This document shows, one piece after another, positions 52,955-61,949 of a stretch of DNA of 64,000 bases; position 1 is the first letter of the stretch; the number at the start of each line of letters is the position of its first letter. The stretch comes from Planctomycetota bacterium. Lineage in GTDB: Bacteria > Planctomycetota > B15-G4. Where the stretch lies: contig JAJDEP010000014.1 of assembly GCA_029259715.1 (NCBI GenBank), forward strand, positions 124,001 to 188,000. Direction: 5' to 3'. Position numbers and translations under genes: made by a program. Under the pieces are notes generated by a model. It made no database searches, was not told where the DNA came from, and saw only the letters and a program-made list of their open reading frames with translations.

Positions 52955-53479
52955 ATGCCCAGCCGCTTCCAAGAAAAGCTCCGGGAGATCAGGGACGCGA
53001 GCACGCGTTCGAGTTCCCGCGAGCTCGAACGCCGCTCCGACGAGGAGCTGGCCCGGTCGCAACGCACCGTTGAGGGCTTCGAGTTCCGAGAGAAGGTCGA
53101 AGCCGTCATCGAGGAGTTCGTGAAGAACTTCCAGGAAGCCGCGACCGGGTTCGTCCTCAACCGAGGCTTCTTCGAGGGCAAGTACATGCTCGCCCTGCGC
53201 CTCACCGAGGAGGTCCCGGATGCCGACGGCAACGTCGACCGCGCCTACTCGCGGCTGATGTTCCTGCTCGGCCCCAACCCCGAGAGCCACACCTTCTCGC
53301 TGCAGTGCCGCAAGACGATCCGCAATCGCGACCAGGAGTCGATGTCCGATGAGCAGCCCATGGACCGCAAGGGCCTGCGCAAGATCAGCGGCTTCGTCGA
53401 GTCCCAGTTCCTCGCCTTCGCTTCGAAGTACTTCGGCGACAAGAAGAACTCGGAACCCCAGCCGACCGTCGAGACCTGA
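52955..53479 (+). CDS. Hypothetical 174-residue protein
   Basis: I do not recognise this protein. It starts with a highly charged helical region (about 1-50, Arg/Glu/Ser-rich), then a mixed alpha/beta part with FVLNRGFFEGKYMLALRL and a LMFLLGPNPESHTFSL strand pair, and ends with a Lys/Glu helix. No signal, membrane segment or metal motif is present. Coding bias is like the neighbours, so it is probably a real gene. No Shine-Dalgarno is clear. It stands alone between apt and the riboswitch-controlled sigma gene. Confidence 0.6.
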   Translation: MPSRFQEKLREIRDASTRSSSRELERRSDEELARSQRTVEGFEFREKVEAVIEEFVKNFQEAATGFVLNRGFFEGKYMLALRLTEEVPDADGNVDRAYSRLMFLLGPNPESHTFSLQCRKTIRNRDQESMSDEQPMDRKGLRKISGFVESQFLAFASKYFGDKKNSEPQPTVET

Positions 53480-53818
53480 TCGCCGCGGCGGGTCGCGAGA
53501 CCCGCTCGGCCCGGGCGATGCCCCCTGGCTCGAGGCCCGCCCGGCTCCTCGCCGACGGACGGGCTCTGCTCAAGTCGGCCCCCCCGGGCGGCCGATAGAG
53601 GCGGACGAGCCATCGATACATCCCCATGGATCCCTCTTTGGGTCCGGAGGGGCGCCTCGAAGGCCGCTGAGTCGACAATCCTGCGCCCCTGAGGGGGCCT
53701 GACGCGCCCCGTCACCGTCGACAGCGGCTGGCTTTTTCTAACCAGCTTGTACAGGTTGGACTATTTGCACCGATGACCTCCCTGGTCATTGCTGCCTCCC
53801 CACGGATTGGGGGGCGGG
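53480..53818. other. Gap upstream of the sigma-factor riboswitch, probably holding its promoter
   Basis: This 339-base stretch has no gene. Near its end are a CTGG/CCAG hairpin around 53727-53746 with a T-run inside (GCTTTTTCT), which may end transcription of the upstream gene, and an ATGACC/GGTCAT stem-loop at 53773-53789. The base composition drops in GC around 53730-53770, which fits a promoter, but I cannot identify -35 and -10 boxes with confidence. Confidence 0.4.
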
Positions 53819-53901
53819 GCAGCGCCGGCAAAACCCGAGAAATCGGGTGACGCAAAGCTACAGGGCCCTCGCGGGGACGTCTTCGCAGGGCAGCCAGTTG
53901 C
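53819..53901 (+). promoter_or_regulatory. Cyclic di-GMP-I (GEMM) riboswitch
   Basis: The RNA matches the GEMM-I consensus. The closing helix P1 is GCAGC (53819-53823) with GTTGC (53897-53901). GGCAAA is followed by the hairpin CCCGA-GAAA-TCGGG with its GNRA tetraloop, then GACGCAAAGC, the tetraloop-receptor strand (ACAGGGCC), a second stem and GGCAGCC. Class I riboswitches bind c-di-GMP at the junction of these helices. The P1 end is only ten bases from the GAGGAG Shine-Dalgarno (53911-53916) of the sigma-factor gene, so control of translation initiation is the likely mechanism. No terminator stem is visible between. Confidence 0.92.
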
Positions 53902-53925
53902 ACGACTATCGAGGAGAGAGCCGTT

Positions 53926-54972
53926 ATGCCCAGCGCTTCGTCTGCGCCCGCTCGCAAGAAGAGCACCAAGAAGAGCACGTCCGCCAAGACCACGACCCGC
54001 ACCAGCGCCAAGCAGGCGACGGCGAAGTCGGCTGCCACCCGCAGCCGCACCGCCTCGAAGTCGGCCACCGGGCGAACCGCCACCGCCCGCGCCACGACCA
54101 AGGCCAAGGCCCCGTCGAAGGCCCGGTCGAAGTCCCCGACAAAGGCTTCGTCGAAGGCCAAGACCTCCCGGGCCGCCACCAAGCCCAAGCGCAAGCAGCG
54201 CGGCGAGCTCAACGGCCCCGAAGAGCACCTCTGGCGCAAGTACGCCAAGACCCGCGATCCGTCCATCCGCAACGAGCTGATGCAGATCTACCTGCCGGTG
54301 GTGAACTTCATCGCCGAGCGCCTGTTGCTGACGCTGCCCCGCTCCATCGACGTCGACGACCTCAAGAGCTCCGGCGTCTTCGGGCTCATGGATGCCATCG
54401 ACGGCTTCGACATCGAGCGCGGCATCAAGTTCAAGACCTACTGCAGCACCCGCGTGCGCGGCGCCATCCTCGACGAGCTGCGCAGCCAGGACTGGGTGCC
54501 GAGGCTGGTGCGCCTGCGGGCCCACCAGATCACCCGCGCCCAGGCCACCCTCGAGGCGCGCCACGGCCGGGCGCCCACCCACTACGAGATGGCCGCGGCC
54601 CTCAACGTGGACCTCGACGAGTACACGGCCATCATGGAAGAGGCCCGGGCCCACTCGATGCACAGCCTCAGCGACACCTGGGACGACGGCTCGGGCGACC
54701 AGTCCGTCGAGAAGGTCGACATCATCAAGGATCGCGGCGCCATCGATCCCGCGGAGGTCCTCAACCAGGAGGACGTGATGCGGGCGATCATCCGCTCGCT
54801 CAACCGCCGCGAGAAGCAGATCATCCTGATGTACTACCGCGACGGCCTGACCATGAAGCAGATCGGCGACGTGCTCGAACTGACCGAGTCGCGCGTGTGC
54901 CAGATCCACAGCAACGTGATCAAGAAGCTGAAGGTGCACCTCGAGACGTCCCACGCCACGTTGGTCATCTGA
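53926..54972 (+). CDS. fliA: FliA/WhiG-type RNA polymerase sigma factor with a histone-H1-like N-terminal tail
   Basis: A 348-residue sigma-70-family factor of the FliA/WhiG (group 3) type. Region 2 starts near residue 110 (YLPVVNFIAERL, then SSGVFGLMDAIDGFD, GIKFKTYCSTRVRGAILDELR), region 3 follows, and region 4 holds the helix-turn-helix (LTMKQIGDVLELTESRVCQIHS). The first 95 residues are Lys/Ala/Ser/Thr/Arg-rich and resemble histone H1 C-terminal tails, absent from ordinary FliA (about 240 residues). The start has GAGGAG at good spacing and lies behind a c-di-GMP riboswitch, so its synthesis is tied to c-di-GMP. Targets may be motility or developmental genes; no flagellar gene is in the window. 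Confidence 0.92.
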   Translation: MPSASSAPARKKSTKKSTSAKTTTRTSAKQATAKSAATRSRTASKSATGRTATARATTKAKAPSKARSKSPTKASSKAKTSRAATKPKRKQRGELNGPEEHLWRKYAKTRDPSIRNELMQIYLPVVNFIAERLLLTLPRSIDVDDLKSSGVFGLMDAIDGFDIERGIKFKTYCSTRVRGAILDELRSQDWVPRLVRLRAHQITRAQATLEARHGRAPTHYEMAAALNVDLDEYTAIMEEARAHSMHSLSDTWDDGSGDQSVEKVDIIKDRGAIDPAEVLNQEDVMRAIIRSLNRREKQIILMYYRDGLTMKQIGDVLELTESRVCQIHSNVIKKLKVHLETSHATLVI

Positions 54973-55018
54973 GCCGACCGACGCCGGGCCTGCACGCGGC
55001 CCGGGTTAGTCTGGCGCC

Positions 55019-55777
55019 ATGGCGCCGCTGACCATCCCCGGCCACCGCGTGGTGCACCTGGCGGAGACGACCTCCACCAATGATGTCGCCCGCGAGGGGC
55101 TCGCTTCCGGCGAGCTCTCCGCGGGTGACGTGGTGGTCGCCGACCGGCAGAGCGCCGGTCGCGGACGCCGCGGGCGCCGCTGGGTGACGCTGCCGGGGCG
55201 GGCCCTGGCCGCCAGCGTCGTCGTCCGCGTCCCGCCCCTGCCGCGGCCCACCGGCCTGGCCGTGCTCATGGCGGTCGCGGCGGCCCGCGCCCTCGACCAC
55301 TGCGGCGCCCGGGACATCGCCATCAAGTGGCCCAACGATCTGATGCAAGGCGAAGGCAAGGTCGGCGGGCTGCTCATCGAGACCGTGGCCGACGACCTCG
55401 CGGTGGTGGGCCTGGGCGTCAACCTCATGGCCGAGCCGGACGACTTCGCGAGCCTGGACGCGCCCCCCCTCGTGCCGCCCACCGATGCCGGCCTGCCCGC
55501 CGACGCCCGGGACGCGCTCGCGGCCGCCTGGGTGGGTCAGGTCGACGCGGTCCTGGCCGCCGTGGGGACGGCGGCCGAGGACGGCTGGCGCCGGGAATTC
55601 CGCCGCCGCTCGTGGCTCACCGGGCGTCCCCTCGTGGCCCGCCACCGGGACACCGAAGTCACCGGGATCGTCCTCGACGTGACCGGTGACGGCGACCTGC
55701 TGCTGGCCGATGACGTCCGCCTGCAGGGCGAGCTGGTGGAGATCCTCAGGGTGGGCACCCGGCCGCCGCCTTCCTGA
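55019..55777 (+). CDS. birA: Biotin-[acetyl-CoA-carboxylase] ligase, no regulatory domain
   Basis: A 252-residue biotin protein ligase. It has TTSTND at the N-terminus, the biotinyl-AMP loop GRGRRGRRW, KWPNDL and KVGGLLIE, and a C-terminal SH3-like domain from about 205. It lacks the N-terminal helix-turn-helix of E. coli BirA, so it cannot be a repressor of that type. The start is at the first ATG after the sigma gene. Confidence 0.93.
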   Translation: MAPLTIPGHRVVHLAETTSTNDVAREGLASGELSAGDVVVADRQSAGRGRRGRRWVTLPGRALAASVVVRVPPLPRPTGLAVLMAVAAARALDHCGARDIAIKWPNDLMQGEGKVGGLLIETVADDLAVVGLGVNLMAEPDDFASLDAPPLVPPTDAGLPADARDALAAAWVGQVDAVLAAVGTAAEDGWRREFRRRSWLTGRPLVARHRDTEVTGIVLDVTGDGDLLLADDVRLQGELVEILRVGTRPPPS

Positions 55778-55910
55778 CTGCGGCAGCGGTCCGCGGCCGC
55801 CGCGCCGATGGCCGCGCGTCTCCGGGCTCCCTATACTCGCGGGTTTGGCCTCCACCCCGGGACCATCGACGTCCCGGCACCCCCCAACGCCCTCGCGCAC
55901 AAGGCGATCC

Positions 55911-56633
55911 ATGGCCAGTCCCCGACTCGACGGACGCACCCCCGAAGCGATCCGTCCCCTCGTCTTCCACCGGCACTGGCTCTCGCAGGTGCCCGGCTCG
56001 GTGCTCGTGGAGAGCGGTCTGACCCGCGTGCTCTGCACCGCCGTCATCGAGGACGGTGTGCCCATCTTCCTGAAGAACAGCAACCGCGGGTGGCTCACCG
56101 CCGAGTACTCGATGCTCCCGGCCTCGACCAACACGCGCAAGTCGCGCGACAAGGGCGGCCGCGTCGACGGACGCTCGGTGGAGATCCAGCGCCTGCTGGG
56201 CCGCGCCCTGCGCAGCATCGTCGACCTGCAGGCCCTGCCGGCCCGCACCATCTGGATCGACTGCGACGTGCTGCAGGCCGACGGCGGCACCCGCACGGCC
56301 GCCATCAACGGCGCCTACGTGGCGCTGCACGACGCCCTCACCCATGCCAAGCAGTCCGGGTCGCTCAAGCGCTGGCCGCTGCGCGATTCGCTGCAAGCGA
56401 CCTCCATCGGGATCGTCGAGGGCGAGGCCCGCATCGACCTCTGCTACTACGAGGACAGCACCGCGGAAGTCGACATGAACCTGATCATGACCGGCTCGGG
56501 CAACGTCGTGGAGGTCAACGGCGGCGCCGAACAGAAGCCCTTCCCGCTCGAACAGATGGCGGCGATGGTCGAACTCGGGGCGCGCGGTTGTGCCGCCGCC
56601 GCCGAGGCTCAAGCCGCCGCCCTGGCGGACTGA
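55911..56633 (+). CDS. rph: Ribonuclease PH
   Basis: A 240-residue phosphorolytic 3'-exoribonuclease that trims tRNA precursors. It shows VLVESGLTRVLCTA, GWLTAEYSMLP, the SRDKGGRVDGRSVEIQRLLGR-type phosphate-binding region, IDCDVLQADGGTRTAAI and DSTAEVDMNLIMT. The ATG at 55911 fits the family N-terminus (RLDGRTPEAIRP); the earlier open frame lies within birA and upstream spacer. The rdgB gene starts 10 bases later, a pairing seen in many bacteria. Confidence 0.95.
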   Translation: MASPRLDGRTPEAIRPLVFHRHWLSQVPGSVLVESGLTRVLCTAVIEDGVPIFLKNSNRGWLTAEYSMLPASTNTRKSRDKGGRVDGRSVEIQRLLGRALRSIVDLQALPARTIWIDCDVLQADGGTRTAAINGAYVALHDALTHAKQSGSLKRWPLRDSLQATSIGIVEGEARIDLCYYEDSTAEVDMNLIMTGSGNVVEVNGGAEQKPFPLEQMAAMVELGARGCAAAAEAQAAALAD

Positions 56634-56643
56634 GCATCAACCG

Positions 56644-57303
56644 ATGGACTCTGTCGTGACCAGGCGTCTGCTGGTGGCCTCCACCAATGCCGGCAAAGTC
56701 GCCGAGCTGGCGACCATGCTGCGGCAGCACGGCTTCGACGTGCACGGCCTGGCCGATCACGACGATCTGCCCGAGGCCGAGGAGGTGCAGGACACCTTCG
56801 CCGGGAACGCCCGGGACAAGGCGCGCCACTACGCGGCCCTGACCGGCTGCACCACCCTGGCGGACGACTCGGGTCTGGTCGTCGATGCTCTCGATGGATC
56901 GCCCGGCGTGCGTTCGGCCCGCTTCGCCGGGACCCACGGTGACGACGCGGCGAACAACGCCCGCGTGCTGGAACTGCTGCAAGGCCGCGACGACCGCGGC
57001 GCCCGCTTCGTCTGCGCGGTCTGCGTGGTGGAGGCCGACGGCCGTCTCGTCGCCGAGACCGAGGGCCGCGTCGAGGGGGTGCTGCTGACGGCGCCCCGCG
57101 GCCACGGCGGCTTCGGCTACGACCCGCTCTTCGTGCCGGACGAGCAGCCCGACGATGCACACGGCGCCGGCGTCACGGTCGGCGGCCGGACCTTCGGAGA
57201 GATGCGCGCCGAGGAGAAGAGCCGCTTGTCCCACCGGGGCCGGGCCCTGCGGGCCCTCGTGCCGCTCCTCGACCGGGGACCGCCCCCGGGAGGCGCGTCG
57301 TGA
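56644..57303 (+). CDS. rdgB: XTP/dITP pyrophosphatase (house-cleaning NTPase)
   Basis: A 219-residue HAM1/RdgB enzyme that hydrolyses non-canonical purine NTPs. It has ASTNAGKVAEL, DDSGLVVDALDGSPGVRSARFAG, GGFGYDPLFVP and EKSRLSHRGRALRAL, the complete set of family motifs. The ATG at 56644 is preceded by coding of rph only 10 bases away. Its stop overlaps the lepA GTG by four bases (GTGA). Confidence 0.95.
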   Translation: MDSVVTRRLLVASTNAGKVAELATMLRQHGFDVHGLADHDDLPEAEEVQDTFAGNARDKARHYAALTGCTTLADDSGLVVDALDGSPGVRSARFAGTHGDDAANNARVLELLQGRDDRGARFVCAVCVVEADGRLVAETEGRVEGVLLTAPRGHGGFGYDPLFVPDEQPDDAHGAGVTVGGRTFGEMRAEEKSRLSHRGRALRALVPLLDRGPPPGGAS

Positions 57304-59099
57304 AGCAGAGCCACATCCGCAACTTCTCCATCATCGCGCACATCGACCACGGTAAGAGCACGCTGGCCGACCGCATGCTCGAGATCACCAACACCGTGGC
57401 CAGCCGCGAGTCCCGCGAGCAGCTGCTCGACGACATGGACCTCGAGCGCGAGCGCGGCATCACCATCAAGGCCAAGGCCGCCACCATGGACTGGGTCAAG
57501 GACGGCGAGCATTACCGGCTGAACCTCATCGACACGCCCGGCCACGTCGACTTCAACTACGAGGTCGAGCGGGCACTGCAGGCCTGCGAGGGCGGACTGC
57601 TGCTGGTGGACGCCGCCCAGGGCGTCGAGGCCCAGACGGTGCACAACACCATGCTGGCCGAGTCGGCGGGCATCGAGCTGATCCCGGTCATGAACAAGAT
57701 CGACCTGCCCACCGCGCGCCCCGAGGACGTGGCCGAGCAGATCGAGAACGTGCTCGCCATCGAGGCCGAGTCGGTGCTCCAGTGCAGCGCCAAGGCCGGC
57801 ACGGGCGTCGCCGACCTGCTCGACGCCATCGTCGACCGGGTGCCGGCGCCGAGCGGCAATCCCGACGCGCCGCTGCGGGCCCTGATCTACGACGCCGAGT
57901 TCAATGACTACCGCGGCGTGATCCTGCACATCCGCATCTTCGACGGCACGCTCAACGCCGGCGACAAGGTGCGCCTGTTCGCCAAGAACACGCGCCACGA
58001 GGCCCTCGAGATCGGCGTTTTCCGGCCGCAGCTCTCGCCGGTCAAGTCGCTGAGCGCCGGCGAGGTGGGCTACCTCATCGCCAACATCAAGACCCTCTCG
58101 GCCGTGCGCATCGGTGACACGGTCATGGGCGAGCGCGACATGGAGAGCGCGGCCCTGCCCGGCTACCGGCCTTCGCGCCCCATGGTCTTCTGTGGCATCT
58201 ACCCCGTGCAGAACAAGGACTTCGACAACCTGCGCACCGCCCTCGAGCGGCTGCAGCTCAACGACGCGTCGTTCACCTTCGCGCCCGAGAGCTCCGACGC
58301 CCTGGGCTTCGGCTTCCGCTGCGGCTTCCTGGGCCTGCTGCACATGGAGATCGTGCAGGAGCGCCTCGAGCGCGAGTCGCACATCGACGTCGTGCAGACC
58401 GCGCCCAACGTGACCTACGAGCTGGAGCTGAACACCGGCGAGACCCTGCGCATCGACAGCCCCAGCCAGGTGCCCGACCCGACCCGGATCGTCGAATTTC
58501 GCGAGCCCATCGTGAAGCTCGACATCGTCACCCCCGACGAGCACGTGGGCGTGCTGATGAAGCTGGCCATCGACCGGCGCGGCAAGTTCCTCAAGCAGGA
58601 GTACATCGGCCAGGGCCGGCTGATCCTCGGCTTCCGCATCCCGCTGTCCGAGATCATCTTCGACTTCTTCGACAAGCTGAAGTCGGTCAGCCGCGGCTAC
58701 GCGACCATGGACTACGAGCTCGAGGGTTTCGAGGCCGACGACCTGGTCAAGATGCGCATCATGGTCAACGGCGAGGAGGTCGACGCCCTCTCGTCCATCA
58801 CGCACAGCAGCCACTGCGAGCCCCGCGGCCGCTCGATCCTGCGCGTGCTGCGCAAGGAGATCCCGCGGCACCTGTTCAAGGTCGCGCTGCAGGCGGCGGT
58901 GGGCGGCAAGATCGTCGCCCGCGAGGACATCGCACCCGTGCGCAAGGACGTCACGGCCAAGTGCTACGGCGGCGACATCTCCCGCAAGCGCAAGCTGCTC
59001 GAGAAGCAGAAGGCCGGCAAGAAGCGGCTCAAGATGGTGGGCAACGTCGAGATCCCCCAGCGGGCGTTCCTGGCGGTGCTGCGGACGGGCGACGATTGA
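57300..59099 (+). CDS. lepA: Elongation factor 4
   Basis: A 599-residue LepA GTPase that back-translocates stalled ribosomes. GTPase motifs are HIDHGKSTL, DTPGHVDF and NKIDLP; the EF-G-like domains and the LepA-specific C-terminal domain (MVGNVEIPQRAFLAVL) are full length. The GTG start overlaps the rdgB stop. Its own stop overlaps the TTG start of the first signal peptidase gene. lepA next to lepB (signal peptidase) is a widely conserved pairing. Confidence 0.97.
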   Translation: MKQSHIRNFSIIAHIDHGKSTLADRMLEITNTVASRESREQLLDDMDLERERGITIKAKAATMDWVKDGEHYRLNLIDTPGHVDFNYEVERALQACEGGLLLVDAAQGVEAQTVHNTMLAESAGIELIPVMNKIDLPTARPEDVAEQIENVLAIEAESVLQCSAKAGTGVADLLDAIVDRVPAPSGNPDAPLRALIYDAEFNDYRGVILHIRIFDGTLNAGDKVRLFAKNTRHEALEIGVFRPQLSPVKSLSAGEVGYLIANIKTLSAVRIGDTVMGERDMESAALPGYRPSRPMVFCGIYPVQNKDFDNLRTALERLQLNDASFTFAPESSDALGFGFRCGFLGLLHMEIVQERLERESHIDVVQTAPNVTYELELNTGETLRIDSPSQVPDPTRIVEFREPIVKLDIVTPDEHVGVLMKLAIDRRGKFLKQEYIGQGRLILGFRIPLSEIIFDFFDKLKSVSRGYATMDYELEGFEADDLVKMRIMVNGEEVDALSSITHSSHCEPRGRSILRVLRKEIPRHLFKVALQAAVGGKIVAREDIAPVRKDVTAKCYGGDISRKRKLLEKQKAGKKRLKMVGNVEIPQRAFLAVLRTGDD

Positions 59100-60454
59100 A
59101 GCGGCCCCTCGACCTCTGGTTCACCGAGCAGGTCGAGTTCCTCGCGTTCATCCTGGGCCTCACGTTGGTCCTGAAGCTGTTCGTCTTCGAGGCCTTCGAG
59201 GTGCCCACCGGCTCGATGCAGCCGACCATCCTGGGCGACGCCGAGGCCGGCATCCGCGACCGCATCCTGGCGGACAAGTTGGTGACCCTGCTGCGTCCGC
59301 CCCGGCGCTGGGAGGTGTACATCTTCCGCCTGCCCTACGACGAGCGCGAGCTGTACGTGAAGCGGGTCGTGGGCCTGCCGGGCGAGAGGCTGGAGATCCT
59401 CGGCGGCGACCTGTGGATCGACGGGGCCATCGCGCGCAAGCCCGACGCGGTGAACGACTCGGTGCTCAAACAGGTCTACCCCGTCGGGGTCGACGGCGTC
59501 GACCTGACCCGCGCCTTCCGACCGAGCGGAGCGGGCGTCGAACTCGACGGCCCGCGCGCGGTGTTCTCGGCCGGCGAGCGCGGCCTGTTGCGTTCGCGCC
59601 GGGTGATCCGCGACGAGTACCTGCACGGCTACGACCCCGCCTGGGGCATCCGCCCCAAGCCCATGGCGCGCTACGCGGTGGCCGACCTGGCCCTCGACCT
59701 GGACGTCGAGCTGGGACCCGACGGCGACTTCGTCGAGATCGCCCTCGAGGCCGACGACGGCACGCTCACCTGTCGCCTGCCTTCCCGCGAGGGCGAGAGT
59801 GACGTGCTGGTGGAATACCGCCCGTCCGGCGTCGGCGCGAACCCGACGACCTACCTCTCGGGCCGCATCCTGCTGCTGGACCCGGGCGTCCCCGTGCCGG
59901 TCTCGCTGCGCTGGATCGATCGGCGCATCACGCTGCGTGTGGGCGACGAGAGCTTCAGCGCCGACCAGGACGACCTGCCGCCCCGGAGCGACATGCCGCG
60001 CCGGGCGTCCATCGCCCTCTCGATGCCCGGCGGCGGCGTGGTCAGCGCCGTCAACGTGCGCCGCGACATCTTCTACCCGCCGCGGGGCCCCACACGGCGC
60101 TGGCAGATCCCCGACGAGCAGTACTTCTTCATGGGCGACAACACCCAGGCCTCGCATGACAGCCGTCAGTGGGAGGTGCGCACGCTGACCCTCCCCGACG
60201 GCGAGGTCGAGGGATTCTGGCTGCCCTGGCTCAAGCCGGGCCCCAGCCGCCGCGGCGCCAACCCCACCCTCACCGTCGACGGCCACTACGCCTTCGCCGA
60301 CACCCACGGCAACGTCAGCGTCTTCGATCCCGACGACATCCTCGACCAACGCAGCGACATGGCCCCCTTCGTCCACTCCCGCTACCTGCTGGGCAAGGTG
60401 CTGGCGGTCTACTGGCCCGTGGTCGCGCCCTTCCGCTGGAAGCTGGTGCGCTGA
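59096..60454 (+). CDS. lepB: Signal peptidase I, copy 1, with large inserted domain
   Basis: A 452-residue S26 peptidase. An N-terminal membrane segment (about 13-33) is followed by the catalytic serine in PTGSMQPT (Ser40), the catalytic lysine in LYVKRVVGLPGE (Lys89) and the box E motif MGDNTQASHDSR near residue 345. Between about 130 and 330 is an insert of roughly 200 residues, beta-rich, with WIDRRITLRVGDESF resembling LamG/concanavalin-like domains. The start is a TTG overlapping the lepA stop (TTGA), consistent with coupling. A paralogue follows 33 bases downstream. Confidence 0.9.
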   Translation: MKRPLDLWFTEQVEFLAFILGLTLVLKLFVFEAFEVPTGSMQPTILGDAEAGIRDRILADKLVTLLRPPRRWEVYIFRLPYDERELYVKRVVGLPGERLEILGGDLWIDGAIARKPDAVNDSVLKQVYPVGVDGVDLTRAFRPSGAGVELDGPRAVFSAGERGLLRSRRVIRDEYLHGYDPAWGIRPKPMARYAVADLALDLDVELGPDGDFVEIALEADDGTLTCRLPSREGESDVLVEYRPSGVGANPTTYLSGRILLLDPGVPVPVSLRWIDRRITLRVGDESFSADQDDLPPRSDMPRRASIALSMPGGGVVSAVNVRRDIFYPPRGPTRRWQIPDEQYFFMGDNTQASHDSRQWEVRTLTLPDGEVEGFWLPWLKPGPSRRGANPTLTVDGHYAFADTHGNVSVFDPDDILDQRSDMAPFVHSRYLLGKVLAVYWPVVAPFRWKLVR

Positions 60455-60487
60455 CCGGGGGGCCGCGGTCGCGTATCTTCAGACCCC

Positions 60488-61930
60488 GTGACGCCCGCAT
60501 CCGCCTCCCCGACGACGGACGCCGAGTCGGCAGCCCCCAAGGCCCGGCCCGGTGACCTCTGGCTCACCGAGCAGATCGAGGCCCTCGCCGTGGCCGTGGC
60601 CATGGCGCTGGTGCTGAAGTTCTTCGTGATCGAGGCCTACCAGATCCCGTCGGGCTCCATGCAGCCCAACATCCTCGGTGACGCCGAGACGGGCATCCAC
60701 GACCGGGTCATCGCCGACAAGCTGTGCACCATGCTGCGCGACCCCAAGCGCTGGGAGGTGATGATCTTCCGCTTCCCGAACGACGAGCGGCGCCTCTACG
60801 TGAAGCGCATCGTCGGCCTGCCGGGCGAGCGGCTCGAAGTGCGCGGCGGCGACATCTGGGTCAACGGCGCCATCGCACGCAAGCCCGACCACGTCAACGA
60901 CTCGGTGCTCAAGGACATCTTCCCCGAGTACGACGGCGCCCTCGACCTCGGCCGCGCCTTCACGGTGGAGGGTGATGTCGAGGTCTCCGGGCAGCGCGCC
61001 GTGTTCCCGGTCATCGGGCCGGCGGAGTTGCGCCTGCGCAAGCCGGTCACCGCGCGCTACCTCCACGGGTACGACCCCGACTGGGGCATCGCCGATGCCG
61101 GCGACGGGACCGAGGCGGTCTCCGATCTCGAGCTGTCGCTGAAGGTGCGCCTCGACCCGGGTGCCCTCGGACTGCGGCTCGTCTTCTCCGGCGACGACGG
61201 CGACCGCATCCTGTTCCTGCCCGCGGTGGGCGGGCAACGCGACTTCCGCATTGAACACCGGCCGTACCTGAAGCTCGCGCGCTTCTACGTCGAGGACCCC
61301 GAACGGACCCTGCCCGTCGACACGGACATCGCGGTGGTGGCCCGCGTCATCGACCGGCAGATTCTCGTGCTGGTCGACGGCGAGGAGTGGGCCCGCATCG
61401 ACGAGGACCACCTGCCCCCCAAGGGCGAGCAGCCCGAGCGGGCGGGGGTCTCGATCTCGGTGGCCGGCGGCGGGTCGGTGAGCGACGTCAACGTGCGCCG
61501 CGACATCTTCTACCTCGCCGTGGGGCTGCCCGAGGCCCGCTGGCAGATCCCCACCGACCACTACTTCGGCATGGGCGACAACACCCAGAGCAGCCTCGAC
61601 TCGCGCCGCTTCGCGCGCCGGGTCTACACGCTCAAGGACGGCCGGCAGATCGCAGGCTTCGACTTCGGCGCGCACCGGCCCGACCGCCCTCGGCCTCCGG
61701 ACGCCAACCCGGTGACCCTCCCGGACGGCACGCTCCTCTTCGCCGACGCCCACGGCGACGTCCACCGCATCGATCCGGACGAGATCGAGCCCGTCATCGG
61801 CCCCGACGGCCGGCCGCGCGACTACGCCGTCGAACCGGCCCCGTTCATCCACGAGCGCTACCTGCTCGGCAAGGTGCTGGCCGTGTTCTGGCCCATCGCC
61901 TCCCCCAATCGCTGGAAGTTCGTGCGCTGA
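60488..61930 (+). CDS. lepB: Signal peptidase I, copy 2, with large inserted domain
   Basis: A 480-residue paralogue of the preceding protein. It has a longer N-terminal cytoplasmic tail (about 1-28, Ala/Pro/Ser-rich), a membrane segment (about 30-50), catalytic Ser57 in PSGSMQPN, Lys106 in LYVKRIVGLPGE, the same large beta-rich insert (VIDRQILVLVDGEEW), and MGDNTQSSLDSR. The start is a GTG at 60488. Both copies keep both catalytic residues, so both are probably active, perhaps with different client sets. Confidence 0.9.
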   Translation: MTPASASPTTDAESAAPKARPGDLWLTEQIEALAVAVAMALVLKFFVIEAYQIPSGSMQPNILGDAETGIHDRVIADKLCTMLRDPKRWEVMIFRFPNDERRLYVKRIVGLPGERLEVRGGDIWVNGAIARKPDHVNDSVLKDIFPEYDGALDLGRAFTVEGDVEVSGQRAVFPVIGPAELRLRKPVTARYLHGYDPDWGIADAGDGTEAVSDLELSLKVRLDPGALGLRLVFSGDDGDRILFLPAVGGQRDFRIEHRPYLKLARFYVEDPERTLPVDTDIAVVARVIDRQILVLVDGEEWARIDEDHLPPKGEQPERAGVSISVAGGGSVSDVNVRRDIFYLAVGLPEARWQIPTDHYFGMGDNTQSSLDSRRFARRVYTLKDGRQIAGFDFGAHRPDRPRPPDANPVTLPDGTLLFADAHGDVHRIDPDEIEPVIGPDGRPRDYAVEPAPFIHERYLLGKVLAVFWPIASPNRWKFVR

Positions 61931-61949
61931 GCATGAACACTGGCCGCCC

